Shown: positions 21,046 to 30,990, counted from the first letter of the stretch. The stretch: 64,000 nucleotides of DNA from Euphorbia lathyris (GCF_963576675.1 NC_088919.1:46274501-46338500), one strand, 5' to 3'. Translations and numbers: made by a program. The notes: generated from the letters alone by a model not told the origin.

Positions 21046-21844
21046 AATGTTTTTTTTTATAACAAGGGAGAGGCGGGAGTTGCATATTATTCTCCCTCCC
21101 ATTTTTTCATTACCAAACGTTCTCTCTTTCTTGATCTCGATCTCGATCTTTCCCACACCCCTGTCTCGCCACTCTCCTCCTCTCTCATCAGTTCTATTTA
21201 CTCATCGTTTTAACTGTACGATTCCTGATGGGAAAACTACTTCTCATCCCCGATTGAACCACCCCTGTCGACGACTCTTAAAATTCCGAATTTTTCTTTG
21301 TTTTTTGGACGGCGGCAACATCAAGCACCAAAGTTTTCTTCAATTGAGGTGAGTTAACCCTTCATTTTGAATGGATTTAGGAATTTTGAATGGGTTTGCT
21401 TGAATGTGATATTTTATATAGAACGAGTGTTTGCTTGGGATTAGGGATTTTGAATGGGTTGAGAGATTTTGAATGGGTTTAGGGAAATTCCCAATATCCA
21501 AGGAGAGTTTGATTGGTTTAGGGAAACTCCCAATATCTTAAAAGTTTTACACACTATATGGTCCACTATTTTTCAGTTTATATAGGTTAGAGAAGGTATT
21601 AGCTAATGGCAGTCTTTCTCTTGTCACTTCAATTCATGTTAGTTACTACATCCTATTAGTTTACTTCTCATTAAATATGATGCGTTGAGTATGATAGAAA
21701 TTGATGATAAGCCCATGTCAATTGCTGACTTGAAAGAATATAATGTCTCATTTGTAAATGGCAATTTATAATTCATTTGGAATTGTTTACAACCCATCAT
21801 AAATAATATGATATGATTCTATTGATGAAAATTGCTATAAATAT
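21046..21844 (+). other. Possible captured 5' exon/UTR and intron
   Basis: A CT-rich stretch with a GATCTC repeat (about 21110-21160) is followed by a 101-codon open frame ending near a splice donor-like GAG/GTGAGT at about 21348. The rest to 21844 is T-rich and intron-like. It could be the 5' part of a captured gene leading into the mTERF-like piece. I cannot identify the encoded protein. Confidence 0.3.
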
Positions 21845-22014
21845 CCCAGGTGTCATGTTTTGAAGGTTTTGGAGTCCAATAAGCTGATAAAAGGGATGAA
21901 GGAGTTTAATCACTTAGTGTTAAGTGAGAAGAATTTTAGGGAGAAATATATTGATCAATTCATAAATGAAATCCTGGTTTCTTGGAGTTTTATCTTGGTA
22001 TCAAGGAAGCCTAA
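21845..22014 (+). pseudogene. mTERF-like C-terminal gene fragment captured by Pack-CACTA-1
   Basis: The frame reads PRCHVLKVLESNKLI..., then SEKNFREKYIDQFINE. It shifts by one or two bases near 21970, and the shifted frame reads PGFLEFYLGIKEA followed by a stop at 22012-22014. Plant mTERF proteins, which are nucleic-acid-binding proteins of mitochondria and plastids, end with the same order: P-R-x3-V-L-x-V-L, then E-K-x-F-x-x-K/R-Y/F, then a P-G-x-L-E-x-Y tail. Only the last ~55 residues are present and the frame is broken, so it is not functional. The match is from family knowledge. Confidence 0.62.
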
Positions 22015-24537
22015 AGCTCGATGGAGAAGAAGTAAGTTTTCCTTTACAATGAAAATAGATTAATAGTTCTTAGCTTTACTAATTATGGTTTTGTCTTTCA
22101 AATACTATCAATCTTGAATTCAATGGATTTGGGAACTGATCTAAAACTCTCTCTTGCATGCCTTCAATAAGATTGAAAGAAAACACCAGTTGATTAGAGG
22201 ATAACAATTTTTGGTTTTGTATCAAAATCATGTAAATCATGTTTAGGTGCTTCTAGTGAATGCCTTTTTGTTGAGGAAAAATATTTTCAATTTCCCAATG
22301 CCATCATATTGCTCCATTCTGCCATTGTTTTTTGTATTCTTTTGGTTCTTATTTTATATTGGATAAAGAACACCAATCAATTAATGGTCATTTTCTCTGT
22401 TGTATAATTAATGGTCTTATTTTATATTGGATAAAGAACACCAATCAATTTTTGGGGAAGTATCAATTTAGGCTCTACGTACAAAATAGCACTAATATAG
22501 GCTTAAGGTTTAAAAAAAGGTACCAATTTAGGCCTCGATAACGGAACGAGACACGTCATTGATATTACTACGTTAAGTTCTGTCAATTGTACCTGGAGGG
22601 AGAAATCAGAATTTAACGGAGTAATAGGAATGACATGTCTAATCCGTTATATTAGGAATTGTGCAACTTTATGAGATATATGTCAAATTTTAGTTTACAA
22701 TTTTCTTTGTGGATTTGACTATAGACTATAATCTGAGTCTTTATTATGAATTGCTTAGTTGGCATTTATATCCATGAAGTTTAATAAACTGATTTTTTTG
22801 TACTAATCAAAATTCTGACATTTAGCTTTGTTATTTACCAAGGTTTTGTTTTTGCAGCTCCTTTCTATGATTCTGTGAGAGCTCCTCCTGTTGTAATTAA
22901 AGTTGATATGCATTTCCCTTTTTGCTACTTCATCTCATTTCATTCAGCAAACTTCCTCTTTGTACTAATTGAATTTCCTCCTGTTGTAATTTCTTATTGA
23001 ATTTCCCTTTTCTTACCTATTTGTATGTTTTTATTATCTCTAATTTATTTTGCAGATTGATCTATATGTTTTTGTAGGGTGTTAGATTGGAAATTCGATG
23101 CCGAGTGAAAGTTGATGAGATCACAACTAACCTCTAGCCTCATTGAAGTTTAAATTCTCTGTTATTAGAGCTCAATTCACTCGAAAAGAAGCTTAATTCC
23201 TCATCTCAAAGGTCAGAAAAAAATAGAAGAATTTAATTTCTAATAAGTCAACCTTCTAATTGGAACAGAACAATTGATGACTATAGCCTCAGTAATGATA
23301 GTATTATTTAATTTATAGACTGTAGATCTATAAATTCTGTTTTTGCAGTGTTTTTCTGCATACTCTGATTATGAACATGTTATGCAGTTCATTCATAAAA
23401 TCGATAAATTTCCATGATTTCTACTTTGTATGAGAATTGGGATTAAATTGACAAAAATAGTGAATATCTTGACTTCAAACATTTTTAGGCATTTATATTT
23501 TCCATAAAGCTCCGGCTTTCAGTTCCACTTTGTTAGTTCCTTCACTGCAACACAAATGACTCATTTAAGACAAGATATCTGAAGAATGACATAGTTAAGA
23601 GTGGAAAGAGAGAAATCACATACTGTATTATGTTACAGTAGAGAGATCAGGATGAAGCATATACTTGTATCAAATTTAAACTTCACTCCAAAGTTAACAG
23701 GGCCACATAGGAAATTGAATTACATGCTTCCTTTTTTCTTTTTGTAATTTGCTGTTGATATTTGTCTTATGTACTATGCACAAGGAATGCCGAAAAGACC
23801 TTGTTTACGGATGACATTTAATTTTCTGTTGGCATCCCTCATATTTCATTAGATATCCTAGAAGTTATGTTGAGCATGCAATTCCAATTTCCAGGACTGA
23901 TGTAATACAGTTTATCGCATCTGCTCCATCTTATCTTAAATTTCCTACATTGACATCATCTTCTCGAATCTTGTTACCATCATCCTCCATAGCTTATGAT
24001 GTTAGTATAACCACATCTCCAGTTATAATGTGGGTGGAGAGTAAAACCATTTGTAAATGTTCCATCGGTTGGCCTCAGCCATGTGCAACTCTCCAGCAAA
24101 ATAATGCCCACTGTCCCCTTATCACTTTATCCTTTGTGTAGAAGGCAGTTCCCCACCGTTTAGCAGAATTTTAGACTGCAGATGCTTCCTTTGCTGGTAT
24201 TAAATAAAGAATGATAGTGTACATATCATTCTATCATGTCCAAAGACTTTAGTGTTTTCATTTTGTAGGTTGTTAGTTGCATATAGTATTGTTGTACCAA
24301 TGAATAGCATGATCAGTACCATTTTGCATGATGATTATACTTGATGATGTAGGAGATAAAAAAAATCAAAGGATAATGAATAACATGATCAGTACCATAC
24401 TATCATTAGAATTAACTCAAGAGAATCTGAAAGTTTTAGGACTTGTTATGAGAAATTGATCCTTTGCTAGTTACAATGTGTACTTCGTTGTTTGATTGTT
24501 ATTAGTTTTTTATGATGTTTTTTTCCTTTTCCTTCAG
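22015..24537. other. Pack-CACTA-1 interior, mostly intron-like AT-rich DNA
   Basis: No confident coding region is seen. A 35-bp direct repeat occurs at 22348-22382 and 22416-22450. The stretch 22455-22690 resembles a degenerate dispersed repeat (repeated CAATTTAGG phrases). A 63-codon ORF at 23950-24141 has no recognisable motif. T-rich tracts followed by CAG around 22857 and 23056 could be splice acceptors of captured introns. Confidence 0.4.
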
Positions 24538-24658
24538 TGACTGCCATTACGCAACAACTATGTCTTCAGATGCTGGCAATTCTAGTTTGTCTGTTGACAG
24601 AGACTATACTTTAAGTCAGAGCTCTTATGTTCAATCTATGAATGAGACGTGGGGCTGA
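24538..24658 (+). pseudogene. Possible upstream exon of an F-box/LRR15-like gene (captured fragment)
   Basis: After a pyrimidine-rich tract ending CAG there is a 39-codon frame reading HYATTMSSDAGNSSLS then DRDYTLSQSS, stopping at a TGA at 24656-24658. From family knowledge this resembles the Ser-rich segment upstream of the F-box in plant F-box/LRR-repeat protein 15 (SLOMO). It lies just before the clearer exon at 24850. The F-box itself is not found between them. Confidence 0.45.
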
Positions 24659-24849
24659 TACCATTTTCATCACAATGACCAATAATTTAAGTAATTTGAT
24701 TATATGAGCATTTGTATTATTTTATTATCCTTCAGGATCAATGCTAATTTAGTTGTTCAGTCTCTTCATTGAGGTACTTGATTGTGTGTGATTCCTTCTT
24801 GTTCTGATTAAGTAATATCTTGATGCTAATGTTTCTTAATTATTTTCAG

Positions 24850-25047
24850 GAATCTTGAGGTCTTAACTCTAGGAAGAGGACAATTAGGGGATCCTTTTTT
24901 CCATGCCTTAGCAGAGTGTACCACGTTGAAGAGTTTGAATGTCAATGATGCTACTTTAGGTAATGGTGTTCAGGAGATCCCTATAAACCATGATAGGTTG
25001 CGTCATCTTCAACTTACAAAATGCCGTGTGGTGAGGATACCTGTCAG
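24850..25047 (+). pseudogene. Captured exon of an F-box/LRR-repeat protein 15 (SLOMO)-like gene
   Basis: An exon-like frame of 198 nt runs between a splice acceptor (TTTTCAG/G) and a donor (CAG/GTGAAA). It encodes NLEVLTLGRGQLGDPFFHAL ... LKSLNVNDATLGNGVQEIPI ... RLRHLQLTKCRVVRI. These are leucine-rich-repeat units of the F-box/LRR15 family, in which the F-box protein is a substrate adaptor of SCF ubiquitin ligases. The frame has no stop, but the exon stands alone: upstream F-box exons and downstream LRR exons are missing. It is a transduplicated fragment rather than a gene. Confidence 0.75.
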
Positions 25048-25640
25048 GTGAAACAATCTCAAGTTTCTAAAGCGAACTCCCAAATTTTGATATCTTGCTT
25101 ACCATTCCATCTTGTGTTTTATCTATGATTCTATACCTTGTTTTATGTTACTGATCAACAATTAAAGGACCCTTTTGGAAGACCAGTGCATGATTTAAGG
25201 GATTATTGTATAGAGGAATAATCGGACTAATCATAGGGATTTATTTCCTTAGTTTTTCCTACACTAATCTATTACATGATACTAATTAAGCTATCACATA
25301 GTATTGTAATAGACACTAATTCAATATATTCAGGTTTTTGTAGAAGCTAGGAGCTCTGAAGTATTGCGGCGTCTATGACTGTTACTGTTACTGGGACTTC
25401 GCTTGCAACACATATGTTAGGCTTTAGTAACTCGGATTCAACCACTCTTGGCAATAATAAAACATGTATAATTTTAATATTCAAACTATGATATTATATT
25501 TCTTTGTTGGATGATAGAACAATTAATATTTATTCAATAATTATTTATTTTTCGTTAAAAATGGTTAAAATTTTGGACTTTGTTTATTTTTTATCCTTTT
25601 GTTCATATTGATTTTAATGTAGCTCCTTTCAATCCAAAAG
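25048..25640. other. Pack-CACTA-1 interior, intron-like remainder
   Basis: T-rich sequence following the captured exon. No further LRR coding sequence is seen, so the capture ends in the intron. It leads into AT-rich DNA. Confidence 0.45.
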
Positions 25641-25649
25641 CTCATATAA

Positions 25650-25671
25650 CAATAATAATAATAATAATAAA
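25650..25671. repeat. (AAT)n microsatellite
   Basis: About seven AAT/ATA units just before the right subterminal repeats of Pack-CACTA-1. Confidence 0.8.
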
Positions 25672-25699
25672 TTAAAAATAAAATTTCAAAATTTGATCG

Positions 25700-26034
25700 A
25701 AGTTTGCCACGGTGATGCTCATGGCTAAGCAAGGTTTGTAGCCAGACTGTTCTATTTTTGCCACAGTTATATTTGTGGCTAAGTGGAATTGTTTGCCATG
25801 GGCCACTATCTCTTGCCACAGTTATTTTACTTTTGCCACGATTTTACTCGTGGCAAAGGGATATGCTTAGCCACTGATTTTCTCGTGGTATAAAAACAAA
25901 TTTATGCCACTACTATTATTTTCCCGTGGCAACTACCTAGCCACGCTCACTTGCGCCACGAGAGTATCTATCTTGAATTTCTGTGACTAAATAGCATAGC
26001 CACGAAAATATTACACTTAGGCCACGATTTTAAC
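25700..26034. repeat. Right subterminal repeats of Pack-CACTA-1
   Basis: Dense GCCACG / CGTGGC motifs occur in both orientations, mirroring those at 19978-20250. The last dyad (GGCCACG ... CGTGGCGC) runs into the terminal inverted repeat. Confidence 0.78.
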
Positions 26035-26063
26035 CGTGGCGCAAGTGATGATTTGTTGTAGTG
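26035..26063 (-). repeat. Right terminal inverted repeat of Pack-CACTA-1
   Basis: Perfect reverse complement of 19962-19990, followed by the TGA duplication at 26064-26066. Confidence 0.92.
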
Positions 26064-26183
26064 TGAGTGATTCTTCAGGACAGCATGAAAAAGTCGTTAG
26101 CTAAAAGACAATGATCACCGCCCCTCTGTACCAATAATTGAATCCTTGGAAATACGCAGAAGACACATTCCGAGATGTATGGG
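26064..26183 (+). repeat. 3' LTR of Copia-2, second segment
   Basis: It resumes the copia LTR directly after the CACTA element (GTGATTCTTCAGGAC...) and stops at CGAGATGTATGGG, where an Athila-like LTR starts. The equivalent uninterrupted sequence is near 8440-8572. ATGGG (26179-26183) is the likely left target duplication of the Athila-like array. Confidence 0.87.
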
Positions 26184-26594
26184 TGATAGGGGTCAAAAAC
26201 CCTATCTTTGGGTACGGTTTTAGAACGGTTTTTAGCATTATTTAGTTAATAAGCGAGCAATTCTCGCATTTAAATGCTTTTGTGTGAGTTAGTTAGAAAT
26301 TGGACATGTTTTATTTACTTTTCGTTGTTCAGTCTCGTTTTATCATCAATTTAGGCAAATACGGCCAAAATGGCATGCATATTATAATTCCGTTATCTTT
26401 TGAAGCTAATTGATCCGTCAAAAGTCGCACCAAACGAAGCGTTTGCTCAAAATAAGCGATTGGCGGGTCAATTTAGCCTTTGGACTAATGTTGTTTGGAG
26501 TTTATGTGCGTGTGCAGGTTAAAACATGATCAATTTCAGGAAAAAATCGTGTCTCGGGGACCCCCGGCAGTCGCTCGGCGAATTGAGCATCGGT

Positions 26595-26783
26595 GAGCAG
26601 CCCAGGCGCTGCTCGGCGAGCTGCCCAGGCACTGCCCAGGCACTGCCCAGGCACTGCTCAGGCACTGCTCCTGCTCGCCGAGCAGGCCCTCAGAGGCCTG
26701 CTCTGGCGAGCAGGGAGCCTGCTCGCGACGAGCAGTGCCTGCTCACCGAGCAGCTCGCCCTGCTCGACGAGCAGACCTGCGGG
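26595..26783. repeat. GC-rich palindromic array, Athila-B 5' LTR
   Basis: Same GCTCGGCGAGC-based units as in Athila-A, with a different number and order of units. Confidence 0.83.
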
Positions 26784-26891
26784 AATTGGTCAAAAAGACC
26801 AATTCCGCCCCCACGACTCCACGACCGGCCCCACGACTACCTACCTACATAAGGACACGAAATAGGTCAAGAAAAGGGCCCGAGCCGCGTC

Positions 26892-26899
26892 TATAAATA
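26892..26899 (+). promoter_or_regulatory. TATA box, Athila-B 5' LTR
   Basis: TATAAATA after GCCGCGTC, in the same position as in the other Athila-like LTRs. Confidence 0.62.
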
Positions 26900-27829
26900 G
26901 GATTTTTCCAATGTAAATTAGGCATCTTTCATTAATTGTAAATTACTTTAGCTTTCCCCTTGAATTTCCTCTCCATCTCCTCCATCTTCTTCGACCTCCA
27001 TTGAAGCTCCTTCAAAACTGTTCTCGAGGAATATTCAAGGTCCGTCCTTAAGACCTAGGAAGCCGATTGCAGAGTAGACAGGTTCCTTGAAAGGGATTTT
27101 CGTATCTCCTTTTACCTTTCCTTGTTTGTACTCTTTGATACAGTCTATGAATCCTAGGCTAATTGTATCATGTGATATTATTCTTCATCTTTAATAATAT
27201 TTTAGCTCTTATTTTGTTCTATGCTTATTTGTTTAATCTTTGTCTTACGCTTTATTCAATTGGTTTAACTCATTCAAAAGCCCCAAAATCGAGTAGGCAC
27301 ATATTGTGAGCTGAATCTGACCTAGTCAGAGCCTAGGAGATTGACGACCTCTTAGTTGATTAAGCCCAAATTGCTGAGCCTTAGACCTAGTTTCAGGAGG
27401 GTTAATCGCCTTGAATACAAGTGACTTAGATTAGGTTTTTAATCAATAGACCTAATAACCTAACTTCATTATTATCGTTCATACCATGTTCCTTCGGGTA
27501 ATTGCATTAGTGAAAGATCGCCTAGGAGTAGTATAACTTAATTAGGAGTAGTTTAACTTAATTAGGCATAGAATAACTTAGTTAGAACTAGTATAATTTA
27601 ACTAGGAGTAGCGTAATTCAACCTAGGAGTAGATTAACTTAAGAAAACAAACTCAAAACCCACAAAGCCTAGATAACACCTGAGACAAAGTAATTCGATA
27701 CTTGTGGTAAATAAGTCCTGTGGATTCGATACCTGGACTTTCCAGATTTATTACTTGGTAACGACGGGGTACACTTATCCCTTAGTGAGCCTTGCGGTAC
27801 CGACAACGCCGTGAGGCGCATCAAGTTTT

Positions 27830-27847
27830 TGGCGCCGTTGCCGGGGA
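27830..27847 (+). other. Primer binding site, tRNA-Asp, Athila-B
   Basis: TGGCGCCGTTGCCGGGGA, 6 nt after the LTR end, is complementary to the CCA-terminated 3' end of plant tRNA-Asp. This primer is characteristic of Athila/Tat elements. Confidence 0.9.
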
Positions 27848-28041
27848 TTTATTTCTTCTGCAATATCAAACCAAAGGCCGATTTGTTAGTTTAGGCATTC
27901 TTTTGTGAATATCCTTTGTCTATATCATTTATACTTGTTTATATATAATTCTTTATAACTTTTATACTTGTTCATAACTATATACTTTTACTTATCAACT
28001 TTTGTGCTAGAACTTCACTTTTTCTCAGCATTCTCTGATCA

Positions 28042-29004
28042 ATGAATTGGCAAGAAAGAGTCGAGTGGCAAGCTCAAAAGTTTACTATCCCATCAAGACA
28101 ATACATTCATGCCCTGGAGAATGAGGCTCCCAATCCCTCCATAGCCGAGTTGAATAAGAAAATGGATATCTTGATGGTGAAACTGAGCCTCAACACCAAT
28201 GAAAGTGTAAGTTTTGTGGGTAATCACCAAAGGTATAACTCTAACCCCAATTCTTACAGCTTTTATGGTAGTGATTGGAGGAGACCTCAACACTCAAATC
28301 TGTCCTACGGGAACCCCAACATGTTGAAGCCTCCAAATAGGTTTGTTAATGAGCACAGGGAAAACGAATTGGGAATGTTCCCTTACGAACAAGCAAGCCA
28401 AGTTCCTCCACAACCCTCTAGCTCACGAGATGAGGTGCTGTCCCTTTTGAAAGGAATATCAGCCCGACTTACAATCAACGAGGAGGTTTGCAAGGACTTG
28501 AGCAACCAATTGGCTCAAATAAACCATGAGATGCAAGAGCAATCCCGAGATGCTCTCCCAGGCATAAAAGAAAACATAGAAATCCCACAAAGGGAATCAG
28601 CTCAAGCCATCTCCTTGAGGAATGACAAAAAGGTAGAACCAAGTCCACTATCACATGCATCACTCGAGGTAAGTGAGGAACCGGAAGCGGTAAGCAACCC
28701 CGGTTCAAAATCTGAAATTCTAAATCATGTGATAGAGATAAAAGATCAAATCAAAACTTGTGTATCTCAACTACCTTTTCCTCAAAAATTAGAAAAGTTT
28801 AGGTTTGCTTCATGCTCAGAAGTTTTCATTCTCTTCGACCTACCAAGAGAATCCAAAAGAGAGCAAACCAAACTTTTTCATAATATGTTTAAATTCGACC
28901 TCCTGCTTTCATTAAACTTATTAGAGGCTCTTAATCCGTTTTACAGGTATGGATTATTTATTCAGGAATTTGAATTCCTAACGCGGATGTCAGCATACAC
29001 CTAG
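28042..29004 (+). CDS. Gag-like protein of Athila-B (C-terminal Gag module)
   Basis: A 320-aa intact ORF, starting at the first ATG of a long frame (MNWQERVEWQAQ). Residues ~60-100 (GNHQRYNSNPNS ... NLSYGNPN), AQAISLRNDKK near residue 193 and LPFPQKLEKFRF near residue 247 correspond in order to the C-terminal part of Athila Gag (NPYSNTYNPGW-like, NAISLRSGK-like and LPFPQRLKK-like segments), from family knowledge. There is no zinc knuckle and no protease. The N-terminal Gag domain is absent, so the protein is a shortened Gag, perhaps for RNA binding or assembly in trans. Copies in Athila-C and Athila-F are also open. Confidence 0.72.
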   Translation: MNWQERVEWQAQKFTIPSRQYIHALENEAPNPSIAELNKKMDILMVKLSLNTNESVSFVGNHQRYNSNPNSYSFYGSDWRRPQHSNLSYGNPNMLKPPNRFVNEHRENELGMFPYEQASQVPPQPSSSRDEVLSLLKGISARLTINEEVCKDLSNQLAQINHEMQEQSRDALPGIKENIEIPQRESAQAISLRNDKKVEPSPLSHASLEVSEEPEAVSNPGSKSEILNHVIEIKDQIKTCVSQLPFPQKLEKFRFASCSEVFILFDLPRESKREQTKLFHNMFKFDLLLSLNLLEALNPFYRYGLFIQEFEFLTRMSAYT

Positions 29005-29047
29005 GCGAGAATTCTATGTCGAGCTCACCGACTATAACGTAGCGCTT

Positions 29048-29065
29048 CTTGGGAGGCAACCCAAG
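29048..29065 (+). other. Conserved hairpin after the Gag-like ORF
   Basis: CTTGGG-AGGCAA-CCCAAG forms a perfect 6-bp stem. The same sequence follows the ORF in Athila-C (now displaced to about 39484-39501) and Athila-F (63786-63803). It is a recurrent Athila sequence; its function is unknown to me. Confidence 0.7.
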
Positions 29066-29208
29066 TTTTAATAAAACTTTTCAGGTTTATTTTATTTAGA
29101 TTATACATTGATCTTTTAGTTTAGTTGTTTAGTTTTCTTTTACGTTTTTTTAAGTGTTCGGGTTTAAAATAATAATAATAAAAAATAATAAAAAAAAATT
29201 TGGCCCCG

Positions 29209-29378
29209 GGAGGCCCAACTCGCCGAGCTGGGCACTCCAGCTCGGGCGAGCTGGGCACTACCGCCCAGCCCGCTGCTGGGCACTACCGCCCAGCCTGCTG
29301 GGCACTGTCGCCCAGCTCGCTGGGCACTGCCGCCCAACAGCCCGCTGGGCACTGCCACCCAGCCCGCTGCTCGACCGA
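29209..29378. repeat. GC-rich tandem repeat in the Athila-B internal region
   Basis: Repeats of GCTGGGCACTGCCGCCCAGC-type units sit in AT-rich surroundings, flanked on both sides by A-rich sequence plus TTTGGC(C/A)CCG. They share the CTCGCCGAG / CTCGGCGAG core with the LTR palindromes. ORFs through it in several frames are compositional artefacts. Confidence 0.8.
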
Positions 29379-29456
29379 GATAAGCAACATTTCGGGATTT
29401 TTTCCGAACGGAGCTAAATAAATAAATAAATAATAAAAAAAAAATTTGGCACCGCA

Positions 29457-29480
29457 AATCATCAAGTTTTTGGCGATTGT
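29457..29480 (+). other. Primer-site-like sequence inside the Athila-B internal region
   Basis: ATCAAGTTTTTGGCG repeats the LTR-end/primer-site junction (CATCA + AGTTTTTGGCG) and then diverges (ATTGTGATAAAATC). It looks like a relic of an LTR end or a duplicated primer site. The same relic is in Athila-C near 39941. Confidence 0.5.
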
Positions 29481-30975
29481 GATAAAATCAGTAAATTGTC
29501 TTCTCCACCCTAACTTTTTGCACATGCGCTTGATGGTTTTGTATGCAATGTTGGAACTTATTGCATGATTTAAGTGTGAGGAGGAGGGGTAGACAAACTT
29601 ACAAAAATTTGTATAATTTTTAAATTTTTGTTGCGTCGTGTCTAGTTTAGTTTAGCGTTTTCGGGTTTTATTTATGTTTTTGCATGCTTAGGACCTAAAA
29701 CCGTGAACCTCCTACGAATCTAAACTTTGTTAATTTTCCTTGAGGGCTGAGAACCGGATCTAAAATTGCATGACAACTAGTTTAGGTGTAGGACACAATC
29801 CTTGTATCTGTAAAAGCATGAGCTAAAGTTTGCATTTAGACCCTACTTTTGAAGAAATGCTAAAATCATTACTTAGGTAGATAACTTAAGAATTGAAGGC
29901 ATGTGATATTAAACTCGAGTTTGGGGAGAACTAGTAAGCACAAAATTTAAACCCAAGAACTGTGAGTTGAATTTGAGCCCAAGAGCGAACATCAAAAAGC
30001 TCTTTTTCTTGACATTTTCTGTGTGAATGCTTTGACTTGTGGAAAGATTACAGATTTTGCACCTAATACTGAGTTGAACCTACATGCAATGATTTGAGAT
30101 GGTAAACGATGAATCAGCCTCATTAGAATTAACCCTTTTCTTTACCTTATTTTCTCTTTTTCATCCACTCTAGGAAGCCCCTTTGAGCCTGTATTTTTGT
30201 AGTTTGTAGATTTTTTCTTTCGTTCTGACCCAATTTTTGCAAACCATCACTTGGTTTGTTACTTAACCCAAGTTTTTGCAAGGCTCACATTGAGTTTTTG
30301 TTTTCTTCTAAGCGCTTTATCTTTGTTTATGGCATCTTAGTAGCAAGCCAAAAGGCTAAGAAGTGAATGAGCCTTACTATCCAGAGAAAAAAAAGAAAAA
30401 CAGAAAAAAAGAAAAGAAAAGAGACGAACAAAAGAAGGAGAACTCTATCTCCCAGTTCTTAAAATTAGAACGTCTCAGAAAAAAAAAAGAAATATATGTA
30501 AATAAAAAGCTCAATCACTTCACAATTTGCTAAAGCCATTTTTAAACTTTGTTTTTCTAGCGCTAGAACTCCTAACCCTTGTTGTACCTTTAACCCTCTA
30601 ACCACATTACAACCCCAATTCGAGGCTGTTTTTGATATCATCGGAGTCATATAGCGTAGTAGAGGAACTCGGATGAACGTACAAAATCAACGTAATCCTA
30701 AGCAAGAACATAAGCCGAGAGTAAAACACTTTAGCCACCAAAATTGTGTGAATTGAGTGAACTACCTATGGTGAGGTGTTTTACTTAGCTATCCCCTTAA
30801 GCTCGTTTAATTGAACATGTGTCCTTTTTCTTAAACATATGACCTGTGATAATTGAAATGCGGCTTTTGGATATCGTGTCTCTACTTTGTATTTCCGAAT
30901 GCATGTAATTACAGATGCTCGAAATTGTGTCAAGCACCTAGTCAAACTAGGAGGTTTTCTAGCTTGCAAAGTTTT
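29481..30975 (+). other. Non-coding 3' internal region of Athila-B
   Basis: About 1.5 kb with no coding signal. It includes a purine-rich tract at about 30384-30445 (A/G only for long stretches) and a second A-rich tract near 30478. Part of it (to base ~29872) is repeated in Athila-C at 39950-40354. Confidence 0.6.
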
Positions 30976-30990
30976 AAGTGCGAGGAGGTT
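30976..30990 (+). other. Polypurine tract of Athila-B
   Basis: AAGTGCGAGGAGGTT immediately precedes the 3' LTR (TGATAGGGG). The GAGGAGG core is a plausible priming site for plus-strand synthesis, though imperfect. Confidence 0.5.

Larger units (their letters stand above)
19962..26063. mobile_element. Pack-CACTA-1: CACTA (En/Spm-like) DNA transposon carrying host gene fragments, no transposase seen
   Basis: The 6102-bp insertion has perfect 29-bp terminal inverted repeats (19962-19990 and 26035-26063) beginning CACTACAAC and ending GTTGTAGTG. A 3-bp duplication TGA flanks it (19959-19961, 26064-26066). The uninterrupted target sequence is visible in the Copia-2 5' LTR near 8440. Subterminal regions carry repeated GCCACG / CGTGGC motifs, typical of CACTA elements. 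No ORF over 110 aa and nothing resembling TPase/TNPD is found, so it is non-autonomous. The interior contains pieces of an mTERF-like gene and an F-box/LRR15-like gene with intron-exon borders, both in + orientation. Confidence 0.88.
8123..26183 (+). mobile_element. Copia-2: SIRE/Maximus-like Ty1/copia element inserted in Copia-1; itself carries three insertions
   Basis: It has a complete 5' LTR (8123-9551), iMet primer site, gag-pol, env-like ORF, and a 3' LTR that begins at 19643. Insertions in it are an Athila solo LTR (16502-18229), a CACTA element (19962-26063) and the Athila-like array starting at 26184. The last two fall inside the 3' LTR, whose final part (after the base equivalent to about 8572) is not in the window. 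Several stops and a 47-bp deletion in RNase H show it is inactive. Confidence 0.85.
26184..27823 (+). repeat. 5' LTR of Athila-B
   Basis: 1640 bp, TGATAGGGGTC ... GGCGCATCA. Relative to the LTR at 30991 it lacks about 45 bp near 27393 (the GGCCTTACAAGGGAATCACG block), and its palindromic array is ~190 bp instead of ~155 bp. The terminal hairpin has lost one C. Confidence 0.9.

Noticed and set aside
23950..24141. 63-codon ORF inside Pack-CACTA-1
   Set aside because: No recognisable motif and no splice context that supports it; length is within chance for this composition.
24850..25047. A functional host F-box gene in this window
   Set aside because: Only one clear exon and a doubtful second piece exist, inside transposon ends, without F-box or downstream LRR exons.
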